From Hyphomicrobiales bacterium (GTDB taxonomy: Bacteria; Pseudomonadota; Alphaproteobacteria; Rhizobiales; Xanthobacteraceae): DNA of 60,731 nt. The notes below the pieces were generated by a model. That model worked only from the letters and a program-made list of their open reading frames with translations, was not told where the DNA came from and did not search any database. Shown here piece by piece: positions 26,511-35,513 of the stretch. The first letter of the stretch is position 1. Each line of letters begins with the position of its first letter. The stretch lies in assembly GCA_019243195.1 (NCBI GenBank), contig JAFAUQ010000136.1, forward strand, positions 1-60,731. The letters run 5' to 3'. Position numbers and translations under genes: made by a program.

Positions 26511-27903
26511 CGCGCTGATTTACCAACTATACGCCGGACTTGACGCAGACCGCCGCCCGGCCGAACCGCGGGCGGCAACTGCTTTGGGCGGCACGCGCGT
26601 CAGCTATGACGATGAAAAGCTGGTTATTGAACGTCCATGGTTCGACACGGCGCCGGTCTTCATTGCGGTCGCGGACGGACGCGTAAGGCTGGCGCGACGC
26701 TGGTCGGCGTTGGCGCCGTTCACCGCGGTCGACCTTAATTACGTGCAAGACTATTTGCGCTATCAGACGCCGTTTACGCGGCGCACCTTCTGCTCCGGAG
26801 TCGGGCTGCTGCGGAACGGCGAACGGTGGATTATTGCCGGCAAAGAAAATCTTCTCGTGACAACGTTGCCGTCGCCGCCGGAACCGTCAGATCAAAGCTT
26901 GTTGGCCATTCTGGAGCGGGAGATCGTGGCGGCCGGGCCCGACGCCGTATTCCATCTCAGCTCGGGACTCGACTCCAGCCTGTTGGCAATCGTCGCCCGT
27001 CGCTTGCACGCGACGGTACGCGCCGCGACGTTTCGCACCCGTGGACGCGGCGCTTCGCAAGAATTGGACATCGTGCAGGCTTTGGCCGAGCAGTTCCGCA
27101 TAGAGCTTGATATTTACGATCTGACCGAGATCGATCTGTGGAAAGAAGGCATAAATCTCATTGAAGCGCTACCATACCCTATTGCACATCCAAGCCATCT
27201 CGTACGCTATCTGCTGGACCGTCGATTGGCACGAAGGGGGGTCGAGACAATCGTGACAGGCCGCGGTCCGGATGAGTTGCTTGCCGGCTATGAGGTGCAC
27301 GGACCGAAGTTTAAGAGCCTGGATGCGTACGAGCGCCGTATCACCTGTACGTCCGAGATGTGGATCGAAAAATTGTTTCAATCGCCGCGGCGAAGCGAAT
27401 CCCGGGTCGAGAGAGCCGGATTAGTTGAGAATGGGGAGCTGAGTCTCACGACGAGATTAAGACACGATCTGCACGCGATTTTCGAGGCGTGGAACATGAT
27501 CGATATGGAGCTCGCGCGGTGTCTCGAGGTGAGCTATGTAAATCCGTTTCTTGCCCGGGATGCGGCGGTTCTGATGTTTTCTCGGCCCGATAGTGATAAA
27601 CTCTTCAACGGTTATTCCAAGTATTACCTGCGGCGCAATTTTGCCGAGTGGTATCCCGATTACGTGTTGCGAAATCCGAAAATGGGACTGACAATCGATA
27701 TTCGCGAGTACCTCGGCCGGGAATCGGTGGCATCGCTTGTACGTCGTTTATATGACGAGTCTTCGTTCGGGCAGAGGTTTTTGCGGCGTGAGGCTATTTT
27801 GACGTTGGTCGAAGATACCTTGTCAGGGCGAACGAACTACGGGTGGCAGATATGGAGCCTTTACCTTTGCCAAGTGATGTATGCTCAATTATTCAACGAT
27901 TAG
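26485..27903 (+). CDS. Asparagine-synthase-like protein lacking the glutaminase nucleophile
   Basis: 472 residues from ATG 26485 (MDQLPQQADAL), overlapping the GT2 stop. The synthetase half is recognisable: ATP-binding SSGLDSS at 159-165 and GRGPDELLAGYE. The first 130 residues take the place of the glutaminase domain but have no N-terminal Met-Cys and none of the RHRGPD or NGEIYNY motifs. It therefore probably cannot use glutamine itself and may use free ammonia or another amine, as beta-lactam synthetase-like relatives do. It may form an amide on a sugar acid or amino sugar made by the neighbouring RffA/WbqC pathway. Function is inferred. Confidence 0.75.
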   Translation: MDQLPQQADALIYQLYAGLDADRRPAEPRAATALGGTRVSYDDEKLVIERPWFDTAPVFIAVADGRVRLARRWSALAPFTAVDLNYVQDYLRYQTPFTRRTFCSGVGLLRNGERWIIAGKENLLVTTLPSPPEPSDQSLLAILEREIVAAGPDAVFHLSSGLDSSLLAIVARRLHATVRAATFRTRGRGASQELDIVQALAEQFRIELDIYDLTEIDLWKEGINLIEALPYPIAHPSHLVRYLLDRRLARRGVETIVTGRGPDELLAGYEVHGPKFKSLDAYERRITCTSEMWIEKLFQSPRRSESRVERAGLVENGELSLTTRLRHDLHAIFEAWNMIDMELARCLEVSYVNPFLARDAAVLMFSRPDSDKLFNGYSKYYLRRNFAEWYPDYVLRNPKMGLTIDIREYLGRESVASLVRRLYDESSFGQRFLRREAILTLVEDTLSGRTNYGWQIWSLYLCQVMYAQLFND

Positions 27904-27940
27904 GAATACGGTCTTTAAATCTGTTCACCCCCGGAAGTTT

Positions 27941-28642
27941 CTATTGTCCGCACGTTTCTGGGACGTGCTTCATATAACGCCCCGACGACGGTCCGCAGTT
28001 GAACAAAAGGTCGAGTATCGATACTTGATGCTCGAACGGACCCCAGAGCTGCGGATACGAGGGGTAGCCGGCATAATCGAACCAGGTCACGCTGATGCCG
28101 CGCACTGCAAACGTGGTCTCATCGAGATAGGCGCGAGCCGCCGGACCGACCACGTATTCCGTCGCGCCGGCTTGGACGCACATATTTGCGATGCTTTCAG
28201 TGCGCTCCCCCTCCAGTTGGTATTTATCAGACCACTCCAATTTGGTCCTGATCCCGAGATAGGCGCATATGGCTTCAACGAATGCGCGATTGGATGCGCT
28301 CAAATGGGTATGCTTGTTGTGAAGATAGAGCGGCGCAAGCCAAGCGGATATCTCGTCGAAAAACCTGGCCCTTCGATAGTTCGCCTCGAGAACTCTCCAA
28401 TGGGCGACACCCCAGGCCTCATCCGGCAGCAAAACATCGCAAATTCGACGCCTAATACTGTCGCCGACAGGAATCGTGAGCCAAAGGAGGCCTTGCGGCG
28501 TCTTGATACGGTTGCGGTTGCGCCAGTCTTTCTTCGTATACTGCACATGATCATAGAAGATAAATTCATCCACTGAGGCTATCATGTCGAAATATCCCTT
28601 CCATGGGATGTAATTGGATTGAATGGCGGCCAAGCGTTTCAT
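27941..28642 (-). CDS. WbqC family protein
   Basis: 233 residues, near the usual length. The WbqC pattern is clear: AAIQSNYIPWKGYFDMIASV at the start, DEFIFYDHVQYTKKDWRNRN, then LTIPV, and later YVVGPAARAYLD and FDYAGYPSY. WbqC proteins occur in O-antigen and other sugar clusters, often next to WecE-type aminotransferases, and are proposed to act in modifying the amino group of an amino sugar. The gene is convergent with the asparagine-synthase-like gene (37-base gap). Confidence 0.9.
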   Translation of the reverse strand: MKRLAAIQSNYIPWKGYFDMIASVDEFIFYDHVQYTKKDWRNRNRIKTPQGLLWLTIPVGDSIRRRICDVLLPDEAWGVAHWRVLEANYRRARFFDEISAWLAPLYLHNKHTHLSASNRAFVEAICAYLGIRTKLEWSDKYQLEGERTESIANMCVQAGATEYVVGPAARAYLDETTFAVRGISVTWFDYAGYPSYPQLWGPFEHQVSILDLLFNCGPSSGRYMKHVPETCGQ

Positions 28643-28662
28643 TGGGCATCGCCGGCAGAGGG

Positions 28663-28764
28663 CTATGACGACGGAGCGGCGTACCAGCCGATCAGATCAA
28701 AGAAGGCCCTTGAGGGGATGTAGCAGGACTGAATGACTGCGATGCGCTTGGCAGCTTGCGCCAT
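28663..28764 (-). pseudogene. 5' remnant of a second wbqC copy
   Basis: A 33-codon minus-strand frame starting at ATG 28764 reads KRIAVIQSCYIPSRAFFDLI, then WYAAPSS and a stop. It matches the first 20 residues of the adjacent intact WbqC (KRLAAIQSNYIPWKGYFDMI). The rest of the gene is missing, and the intact copy starts 20 bases after its stop. It is a tandem duplicate of which only the 5' tip remains. Confidence 0.7.
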
Positions 28765-29150
28765 CGAACGAACCCATCGTGAGCCCTGGGGAGGGCCGCC
28801 GGCCACAATACCGCGGCGCACGCGCGAAATTACGCACCTGGATCGACGAGGACCCGGATGACATGAAGCCATTACATCCGCGATCTCGCTTTTCGTGTCC
28901 AGGCTGCGGCGTAAGCATCGCGTAAGCCCGGTTACCAGGCGGAGGGCCTATCCAAGCGTGCCGAATTAGTAAATCCCACAACTGCGAATTGATATTCCTT
29001 AATTTTTTGACGCCCCACTACAATATTACCGTCACGTCATTTCAATCCGCACTATTGTGCCCCTCTCGCGGCGGTTATGACGGATAGATAGTAATCCGTT
29101 ATATCGCTACTTTGGCTTTTTCAATTTTAAAACAGGGGAGTGAAGCTCCA
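28765..29150. other. Intergenic region upstream of the beta-helix gene
   Basis: 386 bases with no convincing gene. The right half (about 28,975-29,130) is clearly more AT-rich than the surroundings, including AATTTTTTGACG and TACAATATTAC, so it probably carries the promoter of the secreted beta-helix gene. No single -35/-10 pair with proper spacing can be fixed. Confidence 0.45.
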
Positions 29151-30083
29151 ATGAGGCTGAAATCACTGATTCTTGCCCTGACGGCAGTCGGGGCCATGGC
29201 AATGCCGGTTCTTTACGCTGCGCCCGCGCACGCGCAGGCGACGCGAACGTGGGTCTCCGGCGTGGGCGACGACGCCAATCCGTGCAGCCGCACCGCGCCC
29301 TGCAAGACCTGGCCCGGGGCCATTTCCAAGACCGTCGCCGGCGGCGAGATCGACGCGCTCGATCCCGGCGGTTTCGGCGGACTGACGGTCACCAAGTCGA
29401 TCACGCTCGACGGCGGCGGCGGCCAGGTGGCCTCGACCTTGGTCGGCGGTTCGAATGGCATCGTCTTCTCCGCCGGTGCAACCGACATCCTCGTCATCCG
29501 CAACATCCGGTTCCAAGGTGTGTTCGGCAATGGCACCGCCGCGACCCCCGGCCTGAGCGGTATCGTGTTCAACGCGGGTAAGGCGCTGATCGTCGACAAC
29601 TGCGACATCACCGGGTTCAGCGTCAACGGCATCACCGTAAACGCTGCCGGGTACGTTGGGGTCAACAATACGCGAATCGAGAACGTGGCGAATGCCGGCA
29701 TTCTGGTTGCTGCAAGCGGGTCCAACGTCGACGTCAACAACGTTAAAGTCTATCTCGCGAAGTTCGGAGTCGGGGTTCTCAGCGGCGGCAAAGCGACCGT
29801 CACCCGTTCGGTGTTCTCCAACAACACAAACGGCGTGGAAGTTGACTCAGGCGGCAACCTGTTTGTCGACAACAGCGTGATGAGCTTCAACACGATCGGA
29901 GTCGTGGTGGGTTCCGGCGGAACCGGCACTCTTTCAAACAACGACATCACCTTCAACGGCACCGGCGTCGGCGGCGGCGGGACAGCGTCGTCCTATGACA
30001 ACAACCGGGTCGCCGGGAACGGCGGCAGCAATGCGATGACTCTGCTCACGCCGACCGACACCAACCCGCGCGGCATGCAATAA
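29151..30083 (+). CDS. Secreted right-handed parallel beta-helix protein
   Basis: 310 residues from ATG 29151, with AGGGGAG at 29134-29140 as ribosome site. A Sec signal peptide spans about 1-29 (LILALTAVGAMAMPVLYAAP, cut after AHAQA). The mature protein has an N-terminal CSRTAPCKTW stretch, which is probably a disulfide, then repeated short beta-rungs rich in Gly, Asn and Val (DILVIRNIRF, ALIVDNCDI, GVNNTRIENV, DVNNVKVYL, FVDNSVMSF), the pectate-lyase-like fold. No catalytic residues of polysaccharide lyases are evident, so it may bind rather than cut glycan. It stands alone, with a strong terminator after it. Confidence 0.85.
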   Translation: MRLKSLILALTAVGAMAMPVLYAAPAHAQATRTWVSGVGDDANPCSRTAPCKTWPGAISKTVAGGEIDALDPGGFGGLTVTKSITLDGGGGQVASTLVGGSNGIVFSAGATDILVIRNIRFQGVFGNGTAATPGLSGIVFNAGKALIVDNCDITGFSVNGITVNAAGYVGVNNTRIENVANAGILVAASGSNVDVNNVKVYLAKFGVGVLSGGKATVTRSVFSNNTNGVEVDSGGNLFVDNSVMSFNTIGVVVGSGGTGTLSNNDITFNGTGVGGGGTASSYDNNRVAGNGGSNAMTLLTPTDTNPRGMQ

Positions 30084-30112
30084 CCTGCGCGTCTGTCAAG
30101 CGTGAGCTTGTT

Positions 30113-30150
30113 AAGCTCCCCGCCGCTCCGCGGCGGGGAGCTTGCATTTT
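30113..30150 (+). terminator. Rho-independent-type terminator
   Basis: A perfect 13-base stem, AAGCTCCCCGCCG (30113-30125) with CGGCGGGGAGCTT (30131-30143), around a 5-base loop, followed by GCATTTT. It lies 30 bases after the stop of the beta-helix gene. The T-run is short, but the stem is very stable. Confidence 0.85.
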
Positions 30151-30498
30151 AGCGCCCGAACGAAATCGTGGCGGCGGCGCGACTCTGTTCAACCTGCGGT
30201 GCAGCGCGCAGCCGATCGCCGCCGGCGAGCAAATCTGGCCGCTCGATTGGGCTTGCCTTGCATGCGGCGCAAGGAGCGAAAGGCCGCGCAAGACCGTTGA
30301 TCTCGCCTTCTCTTGATCTTACACCCATTGATGCGCAACCGTTTTGTCGCGCGACTTGCCCGATAAACGCCCGGGGGCGATCGATCCGGCGCGGATGAAG
30401 ACTATCTGAAGTGCGCCGGCGCACGAAGAATGCAGAACCCGACTCGCTGTCCTTGCCCGATAGTAGCCGATACGGATTCCACGAAACACGGTGACTAC
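30151..30498. other. Gene-free stretch between terminator and SGNH hydrolase gene
   Basis: About 350 bases. Short overlapping frames on both strands have no ribosome site or family signature. It should hold the promoter of the hydrolase gene, but no clear promoter motif is visible. Confidence 0.4.
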
Positions 30499-31872
30499 AT
30501 GCGGAACTCGTTTGCGAAGCGACTGACTGCAATATTCCTTCCGGTCGTTATTTGTGTGGTGCTTGCCGGGTCAATCGAGGGCGGTGCCAGACTCTACGAA
30601 CAATTTCATCCGCGGCCAAGAGCACTGACGTCGATGAGCCTGCAGCCATATTGGATATTTTCTCAGCGCTGGGCCGACGGCGGTTTTTGGCACGACAAGA
30701 TCAGAGAGAAGGACATTCCCACCACCATGCATTTTAACAATTGGGGCTTTGCCCAAGACTTTGATTACGAACTCGTTCCCGATGCCGACTATCTTCGCCG
30801 TTACGGCAAGCACCCCGGCGAACGCCTCGTCGTACTCACCGGAGCGTCAGTCGTTTTGTCCGTCGGGGCGACCAGCGACGAGAACACCATCTCGGCGCAA
30901 TTGCAGCGGCACTTGAATGAGAAATCAGGAGGCGTGCGCTATCGCGTTATAAACATCGCCATGGGCAGTTGGCTTGCCTACCAGGAGTTTGTGGCGATCT
31001 CGCTGTTCGCCATGCCGCTGAATCCTGATTGGATTGTTACCTTCGACGGCATCAACGATGCCAGTGCTCCATGTCTCTTTGGCAGCGGGGCGGTCAATCC
31101 GATGGAGTGGCCGAAGCTGCTCTACCTGACGTATGGTGGTACGGGCATTTCAAGCCCGTTGCTTGGGACGCTTGCGCGCCACAGCGCCCTCGTCCGCTTG
31201 ATGTCGGGCCTGCGACCCGACGAAGCGGCGGGAGGCCTCCGGAAGCCTGCCGACGCGGATCATCTGATGGTCGATAACACGGAGACCGACTGGCAATTTT
31301 CCGTCAGGCTCGACAATGTGACGACCGGCGTTGAAGATAAACAAGTTTCATTTTATCTCAATGCCGAGCGCGATATTCTCTCACTGTTCAACCGCGCCAA
31401 TATCATGCTCACCACGCAACCCTTATATGACGATAACCCTGCTGCTCCCTCCTATCGAGCCGCGGTTGGGCCCACCGGCGGCGCAGATCCGGCTGCCGTC
31501 GAGCTTGAGCTCGACAAATACATGGAGGCGCATAAGAACGACCCATGCGCGCCTCGCGCCAAGCTTGATGATGCGCGATTGCGCGGGTATTTCATGGCAC
31601 GCAGCGCTACTCGCCTCGCCGCGCTTGTTGACGCGGCACAACAAGCGGATCGCACGCGCCGCATAATCTATCGCAACGCCGAAGGGGCTTTGCCATATGA
31701 AGACAAACTGCGGCGGAAATTTTTTGTCGATTACGTGCATTTCACTGATCTGGGCCACAGTCGTGTCGCAGAGTTCCTGGCGGAAAATATTATCGCCTCC
31801 GATCGAGGGGTGCCGTTTGATTTTGCGTCCTTTGCGCGGCACAGTCAGGAGATTGCTGCAGCCGCACCCTGA
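30499..31872 (+). CDS. Membrane-anchored SGNH/GDSL-type hydrolase
   Basis: 457 residues from ATG 30499 (MRNSFAKRL). One N-terminal membrane helix (about 8-30, LTAIFLPVVICVVLAGSIEG) anchors a periplasmic domain. The SGNH blocks are present in diverged form: LTGASVVLSVGATSDENTI (nucleophile serine in GAS), GSWLAYQEF, FDGINDA with the Asn block, and DYVHFTDLGHSRVAE with the catalytic Asp-x-x-His. Such proteins in glycan loci add or remove O-acyl groups from surface sugars, so an esterase or acyltransferase role is likely. It is 181 bases upstream of an epimerase on the same strand. Confidence 0.78.
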   Translation: MRNSFAKRLTAIFLPVVICVVLAGSIEGGARLYEQFHPRPRALTSMSLQPYWIFSQRWADGGFWHDKIREKDIPTTMHFNNWGFAQDFDYELVPDADYLRRYGKHPGERLVVLTGASVVLSVGATSDENTISAQLQRHLNEKSGGVRYRVINIAMGSWLAYQEFVAISLFAMPLNPDWIVTFDGINDASAPCLFGSGAVNPMEWPKLLYLTYGGTGISSPLLGTLARHSALVRLMSGLRPDEAAGGLRKPADADHLMVDNTETDWQFSVRLDNVTTGVEDKQVSFYLNAERDILSLFNRANIMLTTQPLYDDNPAAPSYRAAVGPTGGADPAAVELELDKYMEAHKNDPCAPRAKLDDARLRGYFMARSATRLAALVDAAQQADRTRRIIYRNAEGALPYEDKLRRKFFVDYVHFTDLGHSRVAEFLAENIIASDRGVPFDFASFARHSQEIAAAAP

Positions 31873-32053
31873 AAGCGGAGCTGCCAGAGGTTGATCCATA
31901 ACATGCGGCGAATGTCTTCCCCAGAATCGATTGATACGCATGAAAACAGGATGATCTCGGCTCGCTCAGCGACGACCTGCGCGAATCTGCACGCCCCTGG
32001 ACGCCAATCGAATTACCGGATAGGTGCTTGACACGGCACGAGCGGAAGGGACG

Positions 32054-33055
32054 ATGACGGCGTTTCTCGTAACCGGCGGCTGCGGCTTCATCGGCCCGTC
32101 GCTGATTGCGCGGCTGCTCGCCGACCGCGCCAACATCGTGCGCGTTATCGACGACCTCTCCACCGGACGCGTGGAAAACCTGCAGCGAGTGGCGGAAATC
32201 GAGACGGTCGCGGCCGGGGCCTTGCGGCCGCCGCGGCGGCGCATTCAGCTCGCGGTCGGCAATATCACTGACGCGAAACTCGCCGAGGCGGCGTGCCGGG
32301 ACATGGACGTCGTCATCCATCTCGCCGCCAACACCGGCGTCGCTCCCTCGATCGAAGATCCGCGCGCCGATTGCCTGTCGAATGTGATCGGCACCTTCAA
32401 TTACCTCGAAGGCGCGCGAGCCGCCGGCGTAGGCCGTTTCGTGTTCGCGTCGTCGGGCGCGACGGTCGGGGAGTGCGCGCCGCCGATCCATGAGCTGGTG
32501 CCGGCGCGACCGGTGTCGCCCTATGGCGCGAGCAAGCTCGCCGGCGAAGCTTATTGCAGCGCTTACGCGCGCACGTTCGGCCTCGCCACCGTGGCGCTGC
32601 GGTTCGGCAACGTCTACGGGCCGGGGTCCGAGCACAAGGAGAGCGTGGTGGCGAAGTTCATCCGCCGCGCCTTCGCCGGACAGCCGCTACAAATCTATGG
32701 CGACGGCGCGCAGACGCGCGATTTCGTCTACATAGACGATCTCACCCGGGCGATCGAGCGCGCGAGCGCCGCGGACGGCGTCGGCGGCGAAGTGTTCCAG
32801 ATCGCGACCGCGCGCGAGACCACGGTGGGCGAACTGGTCGAGGCGCTCTCGACCGCCCTCGCGGCAGAAGGCTTCCCGCGCCCGCGGATCGAGTTCCTCG
32901 ACCGCCGTCCCGGCGAGGTGCTGCGCAATTTCGCCGACACCCGCAAGGCAGCCGCGCTGCTCGGTTGGTCGGCGGAGGTGAGCCTGCCCGAAGGACTGCG
33001 ACGCACGGTTCGCTGGGCCGCGCAGGCGGCCAAAAAAGTCCCGGCGATCTCGTAG
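32054..33055 (+). CDS. NAD-dependent sugar epimerase/dehydratase (UDP-glucose 4-epimerase-like)
   Basis: 333 residues from ATG 32054. Extended short-chain dehydrogenase with the NAD motif TGGCGFIG (7-14), HLAANTGV, and the catalytic Tyr-x-x-x-Lys in SPYGASKLAGEAY. It also has RFGNVYGPGS and GDGAQTRDFVYIDD, which are common to GalE/WbpP/RmlB-like NDP-sugar enzymes. The likely product is a 4-epimerised UDP-sugar for the glycan. GalE, WbpP or uronate epimerase cannot be separated by eye. It is convergent with the next gene. Confidence 0.86.
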   Translation: MTAFLVTGGCGFIGPSLIARLLADRANIVRVIDDLSTGRVENLQRVAEIETVAAGALRPPRRRIQLAVGNITDAKLAEAACRDMDVVIHLAANTGVAPSIEDPRADCLSNVIGTFNYLEGARAAGVGRFVFASSGATVGECAPPIHELVPARPVSPYGASKLAGEAYCSAYARTFGLATVALRFGNVYGPGSEHKESVVAKFIRRAFAGQPLQIYGDGAQTRDFVYIDDLTRAIERASAADGVGGEVFQIATARETTVGELVEALSTALAAEGFPRPRIEFLDRRPGEVLRNFADTRKAAALLGWSAEVSLPEGLRRTVRWAAQAAKKVPAIS

Positions 33056-33070
33056 GCGTCGGGCCCGGCC

Positions 33071-34030
33071 TCACGCGGGTGCGGGGGCCTGCTTCTGTTT
33101 TCCCCAACGGATGAATAATGCGCCGGGGAGGCTGACGAGAAGCATGGCGAGGCCGAACGCGATCGAGACCGCCAAGGCGGCGGCCGGCGCGACCCCGAAC
33201 AGGCCAAAACCGACGATCATCGCGCCTTCGCGCACGCCCCAGCCGGCGATTGCGATCGGCATCGCCGCGATGAGCAGCGCCGGCACGCTCACGGCCAAGA
33301 TCGCGATGAAATCGAGGGCCACGCCGGTGGTGCGGGCGAGAACGAACAGCGCAAGGCTGTTGCTGAGCTGCATGAGCACGCTCAACAAAACGACCGCCGC
33401 GCCGAGCTTCCACGAGCCGGTCAGGTGACGCGCGGCCGAGGCAACGTCGATCGCAATCGAGACCAGACGGTGCTCGCGCACAGCCGCCGGCAGGTACGGT
33501 TGCAGCCGGCCGAGGAACGCCGAGGCCACGAAGGCGAGGATGCCGCCGGCGCACAGGACCGCCAGAACGATCAGGCCCGTGCGCACCGGCCCAGGCGAAG
33601 CGCGCGCCAGCAACACGGGTTCGAACAGCAGCACCATGACGAGCAGCACGGCGAACCCGAGCGCGCGCTCGAGCACGACGGCGCTGCTGGCCGTGCCCGG
33701 CGAATATCCGAGCCGCGCGAACTGCCATACGCGTGCCGCGTCCCCCGCAATGAAGGTGATCAGCGATTGGCTCACGACAAGGCCGACCATCCACACGGCA
33801 ATGCCGCGTCCGATCGAGCAATGGGCGCCCAGGATGCGCATGACGCAGACGGTGCGCACGCCGGCGATCGCGGCTCCGCCCGCGAGCAGCGCCATGGCGA
33901 GGACGAGCGCCACGGCCCCGCGCCGGTTGCCCAGCAACGCGCCGGCGGCGGTGAAGTCGACGTGCTTGAGCACCAGCCAGGCGAGCAAGCCGGAGATGCC
34001 GAGCTTGATGGCGATCGCGATCCACTTCAC
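33071..34030 (-). CDS. Lysylphosphatidylglycerol synthase TM-region/flippase-like membrane protein
   Basis: 319 residues from GTG 34030 (VKWIAIAIKLG), preceded by TAGGAGAC at good spacing; the longer frame to 34093 would run into the previous gene. About eight helices are seen, with family features: LVVSQSLITFIAGDAARVWQ in the middle and AGWGVREGAMIVGFGLFGV near the end (the conserved G-x-R-E/E-G patch). This UPF0104-type family is frequent in polysaccharide loci and is proposed to act as flippase or lipid-associated partner of GT2 enzymes. A GT2 fusion gene lies 34 bases upstream in the same operon. Confidence 0.82.
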   Translation of the reverse strand: MKWIAIAIKLGISGLLAWLVLKHVDFTAAGALLGNRRGAVALVLAMALLAGGAAIAGVRTVCVMRILGAHCSIGRGIAVWMVGLVVSQSLITFIAGDAARVWQFARLGYSPGTASSAVVLERALGFAVLLVMVLLFEPVLLARASPGPVRTGLIVLAVLCAGGILAFVASAFLGRLQPYLPAAVREHRLVSIAIDVASAARHLTGSWKLGAAVVLLSVLMQLSNSLALFVLARTTGVALDFIAILAVSVPALLIAAMPIAIAGWGVREGAMIVGFGLFGVAPAAALAVSIAFGLAMLLVSLPGALFIRWGKQKQAPAPA

Positions 34031-34064
34031 GCGCAGGTCTCCTATCGGCGCACCATCACCTTCG

Positions 34065-35513
34065 TCACAGCGCCTTGATGCGCAGGAACGCAAACCACAT
34101 CATGCGCAGCAACATCGACCCGTGGCGGAAGCGGGAGATCTGCGTCTCCCCATAGGTACGGCTGGCATAACGAATCGGCACCTCGACGATTTTGAGGCCG
34201 AGCTTAGATGCTCCGAAGATGAGGTCGAAATCGCCGAACGGATCGAAATTGCCGAAATAGCTGCGGGCCGCCTTGAGCCGCAGGTAATCGCTGCGCCGTA
34301 GTACCTTGGTTCCGCACAACGTATCGGTGAAGCGCTGGCCGAGCAGCCAGCTGAAGACCTGCGAAAAGAATCGGTTCCCGACCAGATTGAGGAACCGCAT
34401 GGCCTCGCTTTCGAACGGGTAGACCAGCCGCGTGCCGTTGACGAACTCGCCTTTGCCGGAGCGGATCGCCTCCCAGAACTTCGGCAAATCTTCCGGCGGC
34501 ACTGTCAGGTCGGCATCGAGAATCATCAGGACATCGCCGGTTGCGGCGTCGAAACCGGTATAAACCGCGTCGGCCTTGCCTTCACCCGGCTGGCGCAGCG
34601 CCTTGATTTCCTGCTGGGCATGCGAGGCGATGACCCGCTCGATCTCGCTCCAGGTATCGTCCTGCGAGTGGCCCTCGACGAAGATGATTTCGAGCGCGTC
34701 GGCGAACTGCGGGATGCGTCGGATCGCGGGTGCGACGTTGCCGCGCTCGTTGCGGGCAGGGATGACGATGGTCGCCGTGCGCGGGACATCCTCCGGCCGG
34801 CGCAGCGAGCGGCACACGGTATAGTGGCGCAGGCACAGGCTGTTGAAGATCGGCAACGGCGCGATGAAGCGATTGACCAGGCGGCCGAGCCCGAACAACC
34901 GGACCGGCGAAAGCAGCCGGCGCTCGCTTTTCACCGCCTCGAAATCCGCAAGTGCCGCGAGCGCCCGCACGTCGGCGAGCGCCAGCACGTTCTGCGACGG
35001 CTGCGGCATTTTGAGACCGATCCGCTCCGCGAGTTTCAACAGCGGATGCCAGACGTGGGAAAAATATCCGACCACCAGCCGTGTCTCGCGCGTGCACAAG
35101 CGATGCAGGTTCGCAAACATGCGCTGACAATCGTCGAGCGAGCCGAGCGTATCGACGACGAGGATGTAGTCGAACGGTCCCGGCAGCGATTCGATGAAGG
35201 CGTCGGACTCGATGTCGCCGATCGCGAATGTGAGATGCGGAAAGGCGCGCCGCGCCTCATCGATCGAGCTCGCGCTGAAATCGACGCCGAGACCGAACGA
35301 CGGCTTAAGTGCGGCCAGCAGCTCGCCGGTGGAGCAGCCCAGTTCGAGTACGCGCGCGCCCTCCGGTATCAGGAATTTGAGGAACTGCAGGTCCTCGTTG
35401 TGAAAGAAGGCGCCGCGCCGGCGCCACTGCGCCCGTTCATTCGCGGCAGCATCCGCGCGGCGGCGGATGTCCTCCTTGCGCGGGGACAATGTCGCGGCCG
35501 GTGCGTGCATCAT
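34065..35513 (-). CDS. Fused SAM methyltransferase - family 2 glycosyltransferase
   Basis: 482 residues from ATG 35513, which overlaps the stop of the upstream methyltransferase gene (ATGA). The larger open frame reaching 36155 is a shadow. Residues about 25-205 are a class I methyltransferase (motif I VLELGCSTGELL at 55-66, then GLGVDFS). Residues about 245-475 are a GT2 enzyme with TIVIPARNERGNV, EGHSQDDTW, DADLTVPPED (DAD 333-335) and GTKVLRRSDY, like dolichyl/polyprenyl phosphate transferases. One chain could both transfer and methylate a sugar, or channel a methylated donor. It forms an operon with the flippase-like gene downstream. Confidence 0.85.
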   Translation of the reverse strand: MMHAPAATLSPRKEDIRRRADAAANERAQWRRRGAFFHNEDLQFLKFLIPEGARVLELGCSTGELLAALKPSFGLGVDFSASSIDEARRAFPHLTFAIGDIESDAFIESLPGPFDYILVVDTLGSLDDCQRMFANLHRLCTRETRLVVGYFSHVWHPLLKLAERIGLKMPQPSQNVLALADVRALAALADFEAVKSERRLLSPVRLFGLGRLVNRFIAPLPIFNSLCLRHYTVCRSLRRPEDVPRTATIVIPARNERGNVAPAIRRIPQFADALEIIFVEGHSQDDTWSEIERVIASHAQQEIKALRQPGEGKADAVYTGFDAATGDVLMILDADLTVPPEDLPKFWEAIRSGKGEFVNGTRLVYPFESEAMRFLNLVGNRFFSQVFSWLLGQRFTDTLCGTKVLRRSDYLRLKAARSYFGNFDPFGDFDLIFGASKLGLKIVEVPIRYASRTYGETQISRFRHGSMLLRMMWFAFLRIKAL

